DNA of 64,000 nucleotides from Streptomyces sp. NBC_01669 (GCF_026339735.1 NZ_JAPEQG010000001.1:7338501-7402500), one strand, 5' to 3'; counted from the stretch's first letter, positions 34,350-44,425 are shown. A program made the numbers and translations. Notes: generated from the sequence alone by a model not told the origin.

Positions 34350-34527
34350 CTCGTGCCTTTCGCTTATCTCCGTTCGGCGGGCTCCCGTCTGATTCCGGTC
34401 CCCGCCTCGACCCCCCGACGTTACTCCGCGGCCTACGGGTCATGACGGGCCGGGGCGGGCATGCTCTGCGTTACCCCCTGTGCCGGGGGTGACGGACGAG
34501 GACACAGAGACGGCAGGTGGCAACGAA

Positions 34528-35826
34528 ATGCGGCAAATGGCCCGAAGGGGCTTTGTGGCGGGTGCGGCCGGGGTGGTCGCGGGGATGATGGCCTCGGTCG
34601 CGGGTGCGGCCGAGGCCGTCGCCGTACCGCGGGAAGCGTCGGTTCCGTCCGGGGCGGGTGCGTCGCCCGGGACGGGTGTGAACCTCCCGCGCGTCGCCCG
34701 GCGCGAGATGCGCGGTATGTGGGTCGCCACCGTCGCCAACATCGACTGGCCCTCGGCGCCCGGCCTGACGGCGGCGGCGCAGCAGGCCGAGCTGATCGCG
34801 TACCTCGACGAGGCCGTCGACCGGCGGCTGAACGCCGTCGTCCTGCAGGTCCGGCCGACCGCCGACGCCCTGTGGCCGTCCTCCTACGAGCCGTGGGCCC
34901 AGTACCTCACCGGCGTCCAGGGGAAGAACCCCGGCTGGGACCCGCTGGGCACCGCTGTCCGTGAGGCGCACCGCCGCGGCCTGGAACTGCACGCCTGGTT
35001 CAACCCGTACCGGGTCGCCAACCACACGGATCCGTCCCGGCTGGTCCCCACCCATCCGGCGCGGCTGCACCCCGACTGGGTCCTGCCGTACGGCGGGAAG
35101 CTCTACTACAACCCCGGACTGCCCGAGGTGCGCCGCTTCGTCCAGGACGCCATGCTCGACGCGGTCCGCCGCTACGACATCGACGCCGTCCACTGGGACG
35201 ACTACTTCTACCCGTACCCGGTCGCAGGACAGGTCTTCGCCGACGACGCCACCTACGCGGAGTACGGCGCGGGCTTCCCGGACAAGGCCGCCTGGCGCCG
35301 CGACAACACCGACAAGCTGGTCCGCGAGATGTCCGCGGGGATCAAGAAGATCAAGAAGCACGTCCGGTTCGGGATCAGTCCGTTCGGTGTCTGGCGCAAC
35401 GCGGGGACCGACCCGCTGGGCTCGGACACCAGGGCAGGGGTGCAGACCTACGACGACCTGCACGCCGACACCCGAGGTTGGGTCAAGAAGGGCTGGATCG
35501 ACTACATCTGTCCGCAGATCTACTGGAACATCGGCTTCGCCGCCGCCGACTATGCCAAACTGGTCCCCTGGTGGGACGCGGTGGTCCGGGGCACAGGTGT
35601 CGACCTCTTCGTCGGCGAGGCGCTCTACAAGGGCGGCGACCCCGCCCAACCCGCCGCCTGGCAGGACCCGGCCGAGCTCTCACGCCACATCGACCTCGCC
35701 GCCCGCTACGACCAGGTCCGCGGGCATGTCTATTTCTCGGGCAAGGACGTGGTCACCGACCGGGCCGGCATGATGGCGCGCGTCGTGGCGGACCACTACC
35801 GCAACAGAGTGCGCCCTCCCCGCTGA
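34528..35826 (+). CDS. Tat-exported glycosyl hydrolase-like protein (GHL10/DUF187 family)
   Basis: 432 residues. A twin-arginine signal (MRQMARRGFVAGAAGVVAG) with cleavage near AEAVA predicts Tat export. The body is a GHL10-type barrel: EMRGMWVATVANIDWPS, LNAVVLQVRPTADALWPS, ELHAWFNPYRVA, DAVHWDDYFYPYP and DYICPQIYWNIG. Members probably cleave cell-wall or exopolysaccharide glycans. ATG 34528 is preferred for AGGTGG upstream and because it begins the Tat signal. Confidence 0.9.
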   Translation: MRQMARRGFVAGAAGVVAGMMASVAGAAEAVAVPREASVPSGAGASPGTGVNLPRVARREMRGMWVATVANIDWPSAPGLTAAAQQAELIAYLDEAVDRRLNAVVLQVRPTADALWPSSYEPWAQYLTGVQGKNPGWDPLGTAVREAHRRGLELHAWFNPYRVANHTDPSRLVPTHPARLHPDWVLPYGGKLYYNPGLPEVRRFVQDAMLDAVRRYDIDAVHWDDYFYPYPVAGQVFADDATYAEYGAGFPDKAAWRRDNTDKLVREMSAGIKKIKKHVRFGISPFGVWRNAGTDPLGSDTRAGVQTYDDLHADTRGWVKKGWIDYICPQIYWNIGFAAADYAKLVPWWDAVVRGTGVDLFVGEALYKGGDPAQPAAWQDPAELSRHIDLAARYDQVRGHVYFSGKDVVTDRAGMMARVVADHYRNRVRPPR

Positions 35827-35895
35827 CCCGAGGGGTGGCGGAGAGGGCGCAACGAGGGGTGGCGCGGTCGGGGCGGTGCTGTGTGCCCGGGGAAC

Positions 35896-36108
35896 CTACG
35901 GGGTCTCCGGGCCCCGGTGCCGGACCACGGCGTGCTGGACGATGGTGTCGGGACCTGGCGAAACCAGGTGTTCGTGTCCGTCCTCGGAGCGGACGCGATA
36001 CGGGGGAGCGCCCCCGTCCCCGAGCACTTCGAGGACTTCTGCGACCCGGTCGTGCTGCCCCACGGTCCTGCCGTGCGTCAGCAGCCGGTCGCCCGCGTGT
36101 GCCTCCAT
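35896..36108 (-). CDS. DUF1918 small protein
   Basis: 70 residues matching DUF1918: AGDRLLTHGRTVGQHDRVAEVLEVLG and PPYRVRSEDGHEHLVSPGPDTIV. It is a small SH3-like barrel protein of unknown function, common in Streptomyces. ATG 36108 has GGAGG 8 bases upstream; the longer reading from 36126 lacks a ribosome site. Confidence 0.85.
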   Translation of the reverse strand: MEAHAGDRLLTHGRTVGQHDRVAEVLEVLGDGGAPPYRVRSEDGHEHLVSPGPDTIVQHAVVRHRGPETP

Positions 36109-36150
36109 AGGGAGTGACCTCCTCACGGGTGACGGTCCATGTCGACAAGT

Positions 36151-37213
<1,063 letters not shown>

Positions 37214-37215
<2 letters not shown>

Positions 37216-38695
37216 GCAAGAGCGTAGCAGCGTTGCTGAGCTGGTGAGTTCCCTTCGAGGCGAACTGAACCGCTACTCACCTGGCGGGAAGCTGCCGTCC
37301 AGTCGGGCGCTCGTGGAGCGTTATCGGGTCAGTCCGGTGACCGTCTCCCGGGCGATCGCGCAGCTCGCCGCCGAAGGGCTCGTCGTGACTCGTCCCGGCT
37401 CCGGCGCCTTCCGGGCGGAGCCCCGTGCCGACGTGCCCCCGCCCGGCGACACCTCCTGGCAGGAGGTCTCCCTCAGCGGCGACGGCGGACCGGAGGTCGT
37501 GCCCCGTACCGTCGACGCGTCCGGCGTCCTGGTCACGCTCGCCGCACCGCCGCCCGGCGTCATCGAGCTGAACGGCGGCTACCTCCACCCCTCGCTCCAG
37601 CCCGAACGGGCGCTCGCCGCCGCCCTCGCCCGGGCCGGCCGCCGCCCCGGAGCCTGGGGCCGACCGCCCACCGACGGGCTCACCGAGCTCCGTGCCTGGT
37701 TCGCCCGCGAGATCGGACCCTCGCTCACCGCCGCCGACGTACTCATCACCGCGGGCGGCCAGAGCGCCCTGGCCACCGCTCTGCGTGCCCTCGCCCCGCC
37801 CGGCGCGCCCGTCCTCGTCGAATCGCCCACCTACCCGGGCATGCTGGCGGCTGCCCGTGCCGCCGGACTGCGTCCCGTCCCGGTCCCGGCCGACGCCGAC
37901 GGGGTCCGCCCCGATCTGCTGGCCGCCGCCTTCGGCGCCACGGGTGCTCGCGTCTTCGTCTGCCAGCCGCTCTTCCAGAACCCGACCGGTGCGGTCCTGG
38001 CCCCGGACCGTCGGCGTGAGGTCGTCCGGATCGCCCGCGAGGCGGGGGCGTTCGTCGTCGAGGACGACTTCGCACGCCGTCTCGTCCACGACGACGCGGG
38101 CCCGCTGCCCGCGCCGCTCGCCGCCGACGACCCCGACGGCGTCGTCGTCCATGTCTGCTCCCTCACCAAGATCACCTCGCCAAGCCTGCGGGTGGGTGCG
38201 CTGGCCGCCCGGGGGCCGGTGCTGGAACGGCTGCGGGCCATCCAGATCGTCGACAGCTTCTTCGTCCCGCGCCCGCTCCAGGAAGCCGCGCTCGAACTGG
38301 TCGGCTCCCCGGCCTGGGGTCACCATCTGCGTTCCGTGCCGACGGAGTTGAGGAACCGGCGTACCGCCATGACGACCGCCCTGCGGCTCGAACTGCCCGG
38401 CCTGTCGCTCCCGCACATCCCCGCGGGAGGCGGGAGCCTCTGGCTGCGGCTGCCGGATGCCGAAGCCGGCCCCGACGAAGCCGCGTTGGTATCGGCCGCC
38501 CTGCGCGCGGGCGTCGCGGTCGCGCCGGGCCGCCCGTACTACTGCGCCGAACCTCCCGCCGCCCAGGTGCGGTTGAGCTTCGCCGCGGTCGCTGGAGCGG
38601 GCGAGATCGCCGAGGGTGTACGACGGCTGCGCACCGCCTGCGACAAACTCTTCCCCGTCCCCGGCCGCCGCGACCTATCCTCCGGGAATGGCTGA
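37214..38695 (+). CDS. MocR-type GntR regulator with aminotransferase-fold domain
   Basis: 493 residues. The N-terminal winged HTH (LPSSRALVERYRVSPVTVSRAIAQLAAEGLV, about 27-57) is joined to a fold-type I aminotransferase domain. The PLP lysine is in CSLTKITSPSLRVG, with QPLFQNPTGAVL and VESPTYPG as further cofactor-site motifs. MocR proteins sense PLP or an amino-acid-PLP adduct and activate a neighbouring gene. Its ATG overlaps the divergent EamA ATG in the single tetranucleotide CATG. The stop overlaps the next gene by 8 bases. Confidence 0.92.
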
Positions 38696-39134
38696 CATCC
38701 CCCAGGAGCGTTACGAGATCTCGTCCGATCCGGCCCGGCTGGACCCGGCCCGGATCCACCACTGGCTTTCCACCGACGCCTACTGGGCGCTCGGCCGTAC
38801 CCGCGAGAAGCAGGATCTGGCCATCGCCGGATCACTCAACTTCGGTGCTTACGACTCCACTTCAGGAGACCAGGTCGGCTACGCCCGGGTGGTGACCGAC
38901 CACGTCACCTTCGCCTGGCTCTGCGATGTGTACGTCGACCGGTCGGCCCGCGGCCACGGGCTCGGTACCCGGCTCGCCGCCGCCGTGCGCGACCACCTCG
39001 CCCCGACCGGCATCCGCAGGCTCACTCTCGCGACCGATGACGCCCACGGCGTCTATGCGAAGGTCGGCTTCCAGCCACTCAAGGACCCCGAGAAGTGGAT
39101 GTACTTCCGATTCGAGCGTCCCGGAGCCGTCTGA
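38688..39134 (+). CDS. GNAT-family N-acetyltransferase
   Basis: 148 residues with the GNAT acetyl-CoA motif VDRSARGHGLGTRLAAAV (Q/RxxGxG/A form) and the C-terminal GVYAKVGFQPL strand-helix. It resembles small YjgM/ArgA-like acetyltransferases. Its start overlaps the MocR stop by 8 bases, so it may share the MocR transcript. A TATCCT hexamer lies 14 bases before ATG, so an own leaderless start is also possible. Confidence 0.88.
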   Translation: MADIPQERYEISSDPARLDPARIHHWLSTDAYWALGRTREKQDLAIAGSLNFGAYDSTSGDQVGYARVVTDHVTFAWLCDVYVDRSARGHGLGTRLAAAVRDHLAPTGIRRLTLATDDAHGVYAKVGFQPLKDPEKWMYFRFERPGAV

Positions 39135-39181
39135 AATTCGCCCTCTTGACCGGGGCGGCGTTCGGCTCCACGATCTCGGCC

Positions 39182-39757
39182 ATGAGTGTTCGAGTCTCGT
39201 TCGTCGCCGCGGCGCGCAGCTCTTCCCTGCTGGCCGAGCGCTTCGACGACGACCGGCCGCTCGATCAGGCCGGCTGGCAGGAAGTGCAGCTCGCCGCACG
39301 GGCGTTGGTGCCCCTGGGCGCCGCCGAACTGCGTTACTGCTCGCCGACCGCCCGCAGCCGCGCCACCGGTGAGGCGCTCGGCTTCGCCCCCATGGCCCAG
39401 CCCGCCCTGCGCGACTGCGACATGGGCCGCTGGCGGGGCTGGACCCTCTCCGATGTCGCGGCCCGCGAACCCGCCGCGGTGGACGCCTGGCTCGCCGACC
39501 CGCGCACCGCACCGCACGGCGGCGAGCCGCTGCTCGCCTTCATCGCGCGGATAGGGGGCTGGCTGGACACCCGGCCGGCCTTCGACGGCTCGATCGTCGC
39601 CGTCGCCGAGCCGTCCGTCGTCCGGGCCGCCCTCGTCTACGCGCTGGGGGCGCCGCCCTCGACGTACTGGAACGTCGACGTCCGCCCGCTCTCCACGATC
39701 ACGCTCATCGGTCTGCGGGGCCGCTGGAGCCTGCGCCTCGAAGCGGGCGCCCGCTGA
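39182..39757 (+). CDS. histidine phosphatase-fold protein lacking the catalytic histidines
   Basis: 191 residues. Landmarks of the phosphoglycerate mutase-like fold are clear: YCSPTARSRATGEALG, LRDCDMGRWRGWTLSD and a late VAEPSVVRAALVYALG. The RHG catalytic motif is replaced by AAA (FVAAARSSSLL), and the second catalytic His (usually V-x-H-G) is replaced by AEPS. The intact frame argues against recent decay, so it is probably a conserved pseudoenzyme. ATG 39182 lacks a good ribosome site; the frame is open upstream to 39095. Confidence 0.75.
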   Translation: MSVRVSFVAAARSSSLLAERFDDDRPLDQAGWQEVQLAARALVPLGAAELRYCSPTARSRATGEALGFAPMAQPALRDCDMGRWRGWTLSDVAAREPAAVDAWLADPRTAPHGGEPLLAFIARIGGWLDTRPAFDGSIVAVAEPSVVRAALVYALGAPPSTYWNVDVRPLSTITLIGLRGRWSLRLEAGAR

Positions 39758-39864
39758 ACCGACGAGCCGACCCACCCGTGGGGCGTGCGGCGTCTTCCCA
39801 CCAGTCCGACCAGTCGGTACGTTGGGCGTCGACCCCAGGCGTGCCCCAGGCGAGGGAGGCCGGC

Positions 39865-41016
39865 GTGCCGCAGATCCACGGCCATTGCGACGACCGGTTC
39901 TCCGGCGTCCGCACCGCATTCGAGGCGAACTTCCGGGCCCGCGACGAACTGGGCGCGGCCGTCACCGTCCTGGTCGACGGGGAACCCGTGGCCGACCTCT
40001 GGGGCGGCTGGGCCGACGAGGCCCGTACCCGCCCCTGGGAGCGGGAGACCCTGGTCAACGTCTGGTCCACGTCCAAGGGCCCGACCGCGCTCTGCGCCCA
40101 CATCCTGGCCGATCGGGGGCTGCTCGACCTGGACGCCCCCGTGGCCAGGTACTGGCCGGAATTCGCCGCGGCCGGCAAGGAAGCCGTGCTCGTACGCCAT
40201 CTGCTCTCGCATCGCTCGGGCGTGGCCGGACCGCGCGAGCCGCACAGCCTGGCCGAGCTCTACGACTGGGAGCTGACCACCGCCCGGCTGGCGGCGACCG
40301 AGCCGTGGTGGGAGCCCGGCACCCGGTCCGGCTATCACGCGTTCTCCTACGGTTTCCTGGTCGGCGAGGTGATCCGCCGGATCACCGGACTGCTGCCCGG
40401 AGAGTTCCTGCGGCAGGAGGTCACCGGACCGCTGGGCATCGACTTCACCATCGGACTCCCGGAGAAGGAGACCGGTCGCGTCGCCGAGCTCGTCGCCCCG
40501 AAGGCGCCGGGGGAGGGACAGCCGGCCGTGTTCGCGCAGATGGCGCCGGTGGCCGCCGCATCGCTGCTCAACCCGCCCACCGGCGCGGCCGCCGCCAACT
40601 CGCCCGAGTGGCGGGCCGCCGAGATTCCCGCGGCCAATGGCCACGGCACCGCCCGCGCGGTCGCCGCGCTCTACGGGATCTTCGCCGGACGGGGGCGGTC
40701 GGGCGACCGGCGGATCCTCTCCGGGGCGGCCGCCGAACGGGTCCGCGAGGGTCAGGGCAGCTGCCGGGACGTGGTCCTCGGCAGCGGTTTCGGCCACGAC
40801 ACGGAAATCGCCCTCGGGCTGTGGCTGAGCGGTCCCCACGGCTCGTACGGACCCAACCCGCGCGCCTTCGGTCACGACGGCGCGGGCGGCTCCTGCGGTC
40901 TCGCCGACCCGGAGGCAGGTGTCGCCCTGGGCTATGTCATGAACCGGATGGGTCCGGGCATTGCCGACGACCCGCGCAAGATGGCGCTGATCGAGGCGGT
41001 GTACGAGGCGCTGTGA
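39865..41016 (+). CDS. beta-lactamase-family serine hydrolase (EstB/class C-like esterase)
   Basis: 383 residues, no signal peptide. The S-x-x-K motif is VWSTSKGPTAL, the Y-x-N-like position is YHAFSYGFLVGEVIRR (Tyr kept, third residue changed) and the H-x-G triad is GHDGAGGS. Such proteins act as esterases or D-aminopeptidases rather than resistance enzymes. GTG 39865 has GGGAGG 5 bases upstream; upstream residues are not family-like. Confidence 0.88.
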   Translation: MPQIHGHCDDRFSGVRTAFEANFRARDELGAAVTVLVDGEPVADLWGGWADEARTRPWERETLVNVWSTSKGPTALCAHILADRGLLDLDAPVARYWPEFAAAGKEAVLVRHLLSHRSGVAGPREPHSLAELYDWELTTARLAATEPWWEPGTRSGYHAFSYGFLVGEVIRRITGLLPGEFLRQEVTGPLGIDFTIGLPEKETGRVAELVAPKAPGEGQPAVFAQMAPVAAASLLNPPTGAAAANSPEWRAAEIPAANGHGTARAVAALYGIFAGRGRSGDRRILSGAAAERVREGQGSCRDVVLGSGFGHDTEIALGLWLSGPHGSYGPNPRAFGHDGAGGSCGLADPEAGVALGYVMNRMGPGIADDPRKMALIEAVYEAL

Positions 41017-41021
41017 CCCGT

Positions 41022-41047
41022 CGGCGGGCCGGTTTCCCGGCCCGCCG
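41022..41047. terminator. bidirectional terminator
   Basis: An 11-bp stem (41022-41032 with 41037-41047) and a TTTC loop lie between the converging hydrolase and secreted-protein genes. Confidence 0.8.
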
Positions 41048-41052
41048 CGAGG

Positions 41053-41838
41053 TCACTTCACCGTGACGGCGTCACCGGTGGAGACGACCTTCATGGTCGT
41101 GGTCGTACCGAGGAACGCCCAGCGCCAGCTGCCCGAAGCGGTGGCCTTCACCGTCGCACGGAGGTGGCCCTTGCTGTCCGTGGTCGCCGTCTTCACGGTG
41201 CTGTAGGCGCCGCCGGGCTTCTTGTACTGCAACTTCACCACCTGCTTGGTGAACGCGTGGTACCTGAGGTCCGTCCAGTTGGCCCGCGACAGCTTTCCGG
41301 TGACGGTGAGCGTGCCCCCCTTCCTCACCGGCTCGGGCGTGGCGTCCGTGGTCAGAGTCGCGGCGCGCTTCACCTTGAAGAACCCGATGGCGTCGGAGAT
41401 CCAGTAGTCCCCGTCATTGGCTGCGACCGTCGCGTCGACCCGCCAGTTCCCCGCGACCGCGTTGGCGTCCCAGCCCTCGTTCCCGCTCCCGTAGGAGTCG
41501 ATCCACGACGGGTCGATCTGCATCGTCGCAGTGCACACGGACGTTGTCGTGCTGACCTTCTTGCACGAAGTACCGAGGTGGTCCACCGGCCCGTAACCGT
41601 TGGTCCGGTTGAAGGCGGAGACACTGTTGACCCGCTTCACGCCCGAGTTGTCCTTGATCGTCATGGCGATCGTGAACTTCTTGACGTTCGTGACCCCGAC
41701 GATCACATTGCTGCCGCCGTTCACGACGGTCCTGGTGACCCGGATGTCACCGCGCCCCTCCGCGTGTGCGGCCGGCGCCACCACGACCGCGGTGGCCACC
41801 GCTCCCACCGCAGCGAGCACGGTAATTCTTCTGCGCAT
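41053..41838 (-). CDS. secreted protein with Ig-like/repetitive beta domain, unknown function
   Basis: 261 residues. A classical signal peptide (MRRRITVLAAVGAVATAVVVAPAAHAEG) is followed by about 135 residues with one pair of Cys (TSCKK, SVCTA). The C-terminal beta-sandwich-like domain contains LKYQ-type strands (VKLQYKKPGGAYSTVKTATTD, SKGHLRATVKATASGSWRW) common in Streptomyces secreted proteins. ATG 41838 has AGGGGTGGG upstream. Function is unknown. Confidence 0.85.
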   Translation of the reverse strand: MRRRITVLAAVGAVATAVVVAPAAHAEGRGDIRVTRTVVNGGSNVIVGVTNVKKFTIAMTIKDNSGVKRVNSVSAFNRTNGYGPVDHLGTSCKKVSTTTSVCTATMQIDPSWIDSYGSGNEGWDANAVAGNWRVDATVAANDGDYWISDAIGFFKVKRAATLTTDATPEPVRKGGTLTVTGKLSRANWTDLRYHAFTKQVVKLQYKKPGGAYSTVKTATTDSKGHLRATVKATASGSWRWAFLGTTTTMKVVSTGDAVTVK

Positions 41839-42108
41839 GTCCCACCCCTGTCTCTCCCGCCCCGTGACGGAGGGAGACAGGGTAGCGATCAACCGGATGT
41901 CCGCGCGGCGATCAGACCCTGGGCGACACTGCCCGTGCCGTCACGGGTGCGCAGGATGTCTCGCGCGGCCACGGTGAGGCGAACCCGCTGTTCGGCATGT
42001 GTGCAGCAGGGGCGGGTTCCGGACCCCGGGGACCGCGACACACGGCCCCGGGAAGGCATGCATGGGCCGCGGTGCATCCGGGTGATGCGAACCGGGCCGC
42101 GTCGCGGC

Positions 42109-42300
42109 TCACGCGAGCTGCGTGGGCTCGTCCTGAAGCCCGGACCTGATCTGCTCCCGCAGCTCCAGTCCGTCCGCGTGACCGTGCATCCGGACGGCCA
42201 GCTCGGTGGTGGCGCGGACCACTTCCTCCGGCTCACCGGCGAGGGCAAGCGTGCATTTCGTCTCGCTGGGGTATTCCCGGCAGTCGGCGACCTTCCGCAT
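42109..42300 (-). CDS. DUF1059 small protein
   Basis: 63 residues, MRKVADCREYPSETKCTLALAGEPEEVVRATTELAVRMHGHADG, with the family Cys near the start and an HxHxD-like end. Small soluble protein of unknown function. ATG 42300 has GGAGGTG upstream. Confidence 0.88.
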   Translation of the reverse strand: MRKVADCREYPSETKCTLALAGEPEEVVRATTELAVRMHGHADGLELREQIRSGLQDEPTQLA

Positions 42301-42420
42301 GAGGCACCTCCCTGCTCCCTTCCACTCTAGGTCGGTGTTCACGCCGGGGAGGGGGGAGCAGGGAGGCGCCGGTGCGCTCACAGCCGTACGGAACTGTCCG
42401 GCTCCGGTCGGTGCGGCCGG

Positions 42421-43161
42421 TCATTCACCCTTGCGCGCGGCGACGGCGAGCGTCAGGGCCTCAGCGATGCCGGTCTCCGCGGCGACCTTGTCGATACCGA
42501 GCCCGGTCAGCACGCCCTCGCCGTCCTCGTGCTCCAGCAGCGCGAGCAGGATGTGCTCCGTGCCGACGTAGTTGTGCCCCATCCGCAGGGCCTCCCGGAA
42601 CGTGAGCTCCAGCGCCTTGCGTGCCCCGGCGTCGTACGGAATGAGGTCCGGGAGCTCCGCTGCCGCGGGCGGCAGCGCCTCGGTAGCGGCCTGCCTGACG
42701 GCGTCGAGCGAGACGCCCTGCGCCTTGATGAACGCTGCGGCGAGCCCGTCCGGCTCACTGAGCAGCCCCAGCGTCAGGTGCTCCGTACGCACCTGGTCGT
42801 TGTTTGCGGCGCGGGCCTCGTTCTGTGCTGCCATCACGACGTTCCGTGCTCGCTCGGTGAACCGGCTGAACCCCTGACTGGGGTCGAGATCCGACGGTTC
42901 GCCGGGATCCTTGGCGACGAAGCGCTTCTGGGCCGCCTGTCGGGTGACTCCCATGCTCTTCCCGATCTCCGTCCAGGAGGCTCCCGAGCGGCGTGCCTGA
43001 TCGACGAAGTGGCCGATCAGGTGGTCGGCCACGTCGCCGAGGTGATCGGCGGCGATGACCGCGCCCGAGAGCTGTTCGAGGGCGTCGGGGTGAACTTTCT
43101 TGATGGCTTCGATCAGTTCGTCGAGCCGTACCGGATTCGTCATGCTCACTGGTTTCACCAT
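42421..43161 (-). CDS. HTH protein with C-terminal Clp N-domain repeats
   Basis: 246 residues. The first part (ASWTEIGKSMGVTRQAAQKRF, about 60-80) is a helix-turn-helix. The C-terminal 145 residues carry two Clp-N repeats (FTERARNVVMAAQNEARAANNDQVRTEHLTLGLL and ALELTFREALRMGHNYVGTEHILLALL) without any AAA ATPase, like the substrate-binding N domain of ClpC. ATG 43161 coincides with the predicted transcription start, so the mRNA should be leaderless; ATG 43143 is the alternative. Two palindromes cover the promoter, suggesting autorepression, perhaps relieved by misfolded protein. Confidence 0.88.
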   Translation of the reverse strand: MVKPVSMTNPVRLDELIEAIKKVHPDALEQLSGAVIAADHLGDVADHLIGHFVDQARRSGASWTEIGKSMGVTRQAAQKRFVAKDPGEPSDLDPSQGFSRFTERARNVVMAAQNEARAANNDQVRTEHLTLGLLSEPDGLAAAFIKAQGVSLDAVRQAATEALPPAAAELPDLIPYDAGARKALELTFREALRMGHNYVGTEHILLALLEHEDGEGVLTGLGIDKVAAETGIAEALTLAVAARKGE

Positions 43162-43162
43162 G

Positions 43163-43216
43163 TGTCAACCGTAGGTTGACAGTCGTGCACTGTCAACCAT
43201 CGGTTGACAGTGCACG
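43163..43216 (-). promoter_or_regulatory. promoter with two palindromic operators of the Clp-N/HTH gene
   Basis: Operator 1, TGTCAACC-GTA-GGTTGACA, occupies 43163-43181. Operator 2 has the same core inside 15-bp perfect arms (43184-43198 and 43202-43216). On the minus strand TTGACA (43191-43196) and TACGGT (43168-43173) are exactly 17 bp apart, an excellent HrdB-type promoter. Operator 2 covers the -35 and operator 1 the -10, with centres 28 bp apart. Transcription would start at about the ATG. Confidence 0.8.
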
Positions 43217-43870
43217 TAATGCACGTAAGGCGTGGCGACGCTCGGCCCTGCGGGGACCGGCCGGTCGGGGAAGTCGGCGCCGATGGACGCGACCCGGCGT
43301 CGAGTGCCGCAGCGCGGCGACCGTGTCCGCGCAGCGGCTCATGGAGGCAGTAACCGGGGCCGTCGCTCCGCAGATGGAGGCGGAGCGAGGGGATGGTCGG
43401 CGCGGCCGGTCAGCTGCCCGGCGAGGGGCACGTTGAGGGCAAGCGCCCGGTCCGTCGTCGTGCCGGGCAGCAGCTCCGGGACCGTGACCACGGCATGGCC
43501 GACCTGGGCGGCCGGCTCGGTCCCGGGGGCCGGGAAGCCTGCGGAGCGGGGTGCGTCGACGCCGGTGAGCGGGCCGGTCCGGAGCTCGGCGAGCTGGGCG
43601 TGAGGCCGCCACTTCCGTGCGGACCGGTGACCGTCGGGCCAGGTCGCATGGGCTGCGCCGACCTGCCAACCCGGGCACGGGCCCGCCGCGACCGGAGGGA
43701 CGCCGGTCCGGGCGTGCGGGGCTGCCGTCATGGACGCGGCATGCAGCCGCTCGGCGCGTACCCGGCTCCGGTCGGAAGGGTCCATCGGGCGGCTGTCGCC
43801 GCAGATGCCGCACGGGTGTCATCGCGGACCCGAACGGCCCCTTCGGGCGGGCGCGGGGCGGGAACGAGCG
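43217..43870. other. 654-bp stretch without an intact gene; possible decayed phosphotransferase
   Basis: Long GC-driven frames exist in all directions, but none has a credible start plus family match. The minus strand, about 43785 to 43400, reads like the first lobe of a small-molecule phosphotransferase (HATWPDGHRSARKWRPH, RSAGFPAPGTE, GHAVVTVPELLPGTT). The second lobe with the HGD motif is missing. I treat it as a probable remnant. Confidence 0.4.
43400..43740 (-). pseudogene. possible fragment of an APH/choline-kinase-like phosphotransferase
   Basis: The readable segment includes KWRPH (position of the nucleotide-binding lysine), a sugar-kinase-like SAGFPAP turn and VVTVPELLPGTT before the hinge. 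No HGDxxxxN or D-x-D follows. About 110 residues remain of an expected 250-300. The identification rests on pattern memory only. Confidence 0.3.
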
Positions 43871-43904
43871 CCCGGCCCCCGCTGATCGATCAGCGGGGGC
43901 CGGG
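43871..43904. terminator. 34-bp perfect palindrome, terminator of the cyclophilin gene
   Basis: The sequence reads identically on both strands from 43871 to 43904 (centre TGATCGATCA) and lies 24 bases after the cyclophilin stop. Further outward bases partly pair. There is no T-run. Confidence 0.85.
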
Positions 43905-43927
43905 GCGCCAGAAGGTTCCTCGTACGG

Positions 43928-44425
43928 TCAGAGGACGCCGGAGTCGGCGATGGTGACCTTGGCCCGGGTCTTGCCGCTCTGCGAGCCGTAGCTCTCGATC
44001 TTCTTGACCAGGTCCATGCTCTCCTGGCCGTCGACCTCGCCGAAGACGACGTGCTTGCCGTCCAGCCACGACGTCACGATCGTCGTGATGAAGAACTGGG
44101 AGCCGTTGGAGTTGGGGCCCGCGTTCGCCATCGACAGCAGTCCGGGCTTGTTGTGCGTGAGCTTGAAGTTCTCGTCGGCGAACTTCTCGCCGTAGATGCT
44201 CTTGCCACCACGGCCGTCACCGCTGGTGAAGTCGCCGCCCTGCAGCATGAAGTCCGGGATGACCCGGTGGAAGGACGAGCCCTTGTAGCCGAAGCCCTTC
44301 TCGCCGGTCGCCAGCGCGCGGAAGTTCTCCGTCGTCTTCGGAACCACGTCGTCGAACAGGTTGAACACGATCCGCCCGGCGGGCTCGTCATTGATGGTGA
44401 TGTCGAAAAAAACCTTGGTCGTCAT
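43928..44425 (-). CDS. cyclophilin-type peptidyl-prolyl cis-trans isomerase (eukaryotic-like CypA)
   Basis: 165 residues, the exact size of eukaryotic cyclophilin A. It has VFFDITINDEPAGRIVFNLF, KGSSFHRVIPDFMLQGGDFT (catalytic Arg), NGSQFFITT and WLDGKHVVFGEV (cyclosporin-contact Trp). It lacks a signal peptide and acts in the cytoplasm. Streptomyces are known to carry such a CypA beside bacterial-type cyclophilins. ATG 44425 follows an upstream GATGTCAGGATGG, a weak ribosome site. Confidence 0.96.
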   Translation of the reverse strand: MTTKVFFDITINDEPAGRIVFNLFDDVVPKTTENFRALATGEKGFGYKGSSFHRVIPDFMLQGGDFTSGDGRGGKSIYGEKFADENFKLTHNKPGLLSMANAGPNSNGSQFFITTIVTSWLDGKHVVFGEVDGQESMDLVKKIESYGSQSGKTRAKVTIADSGVL

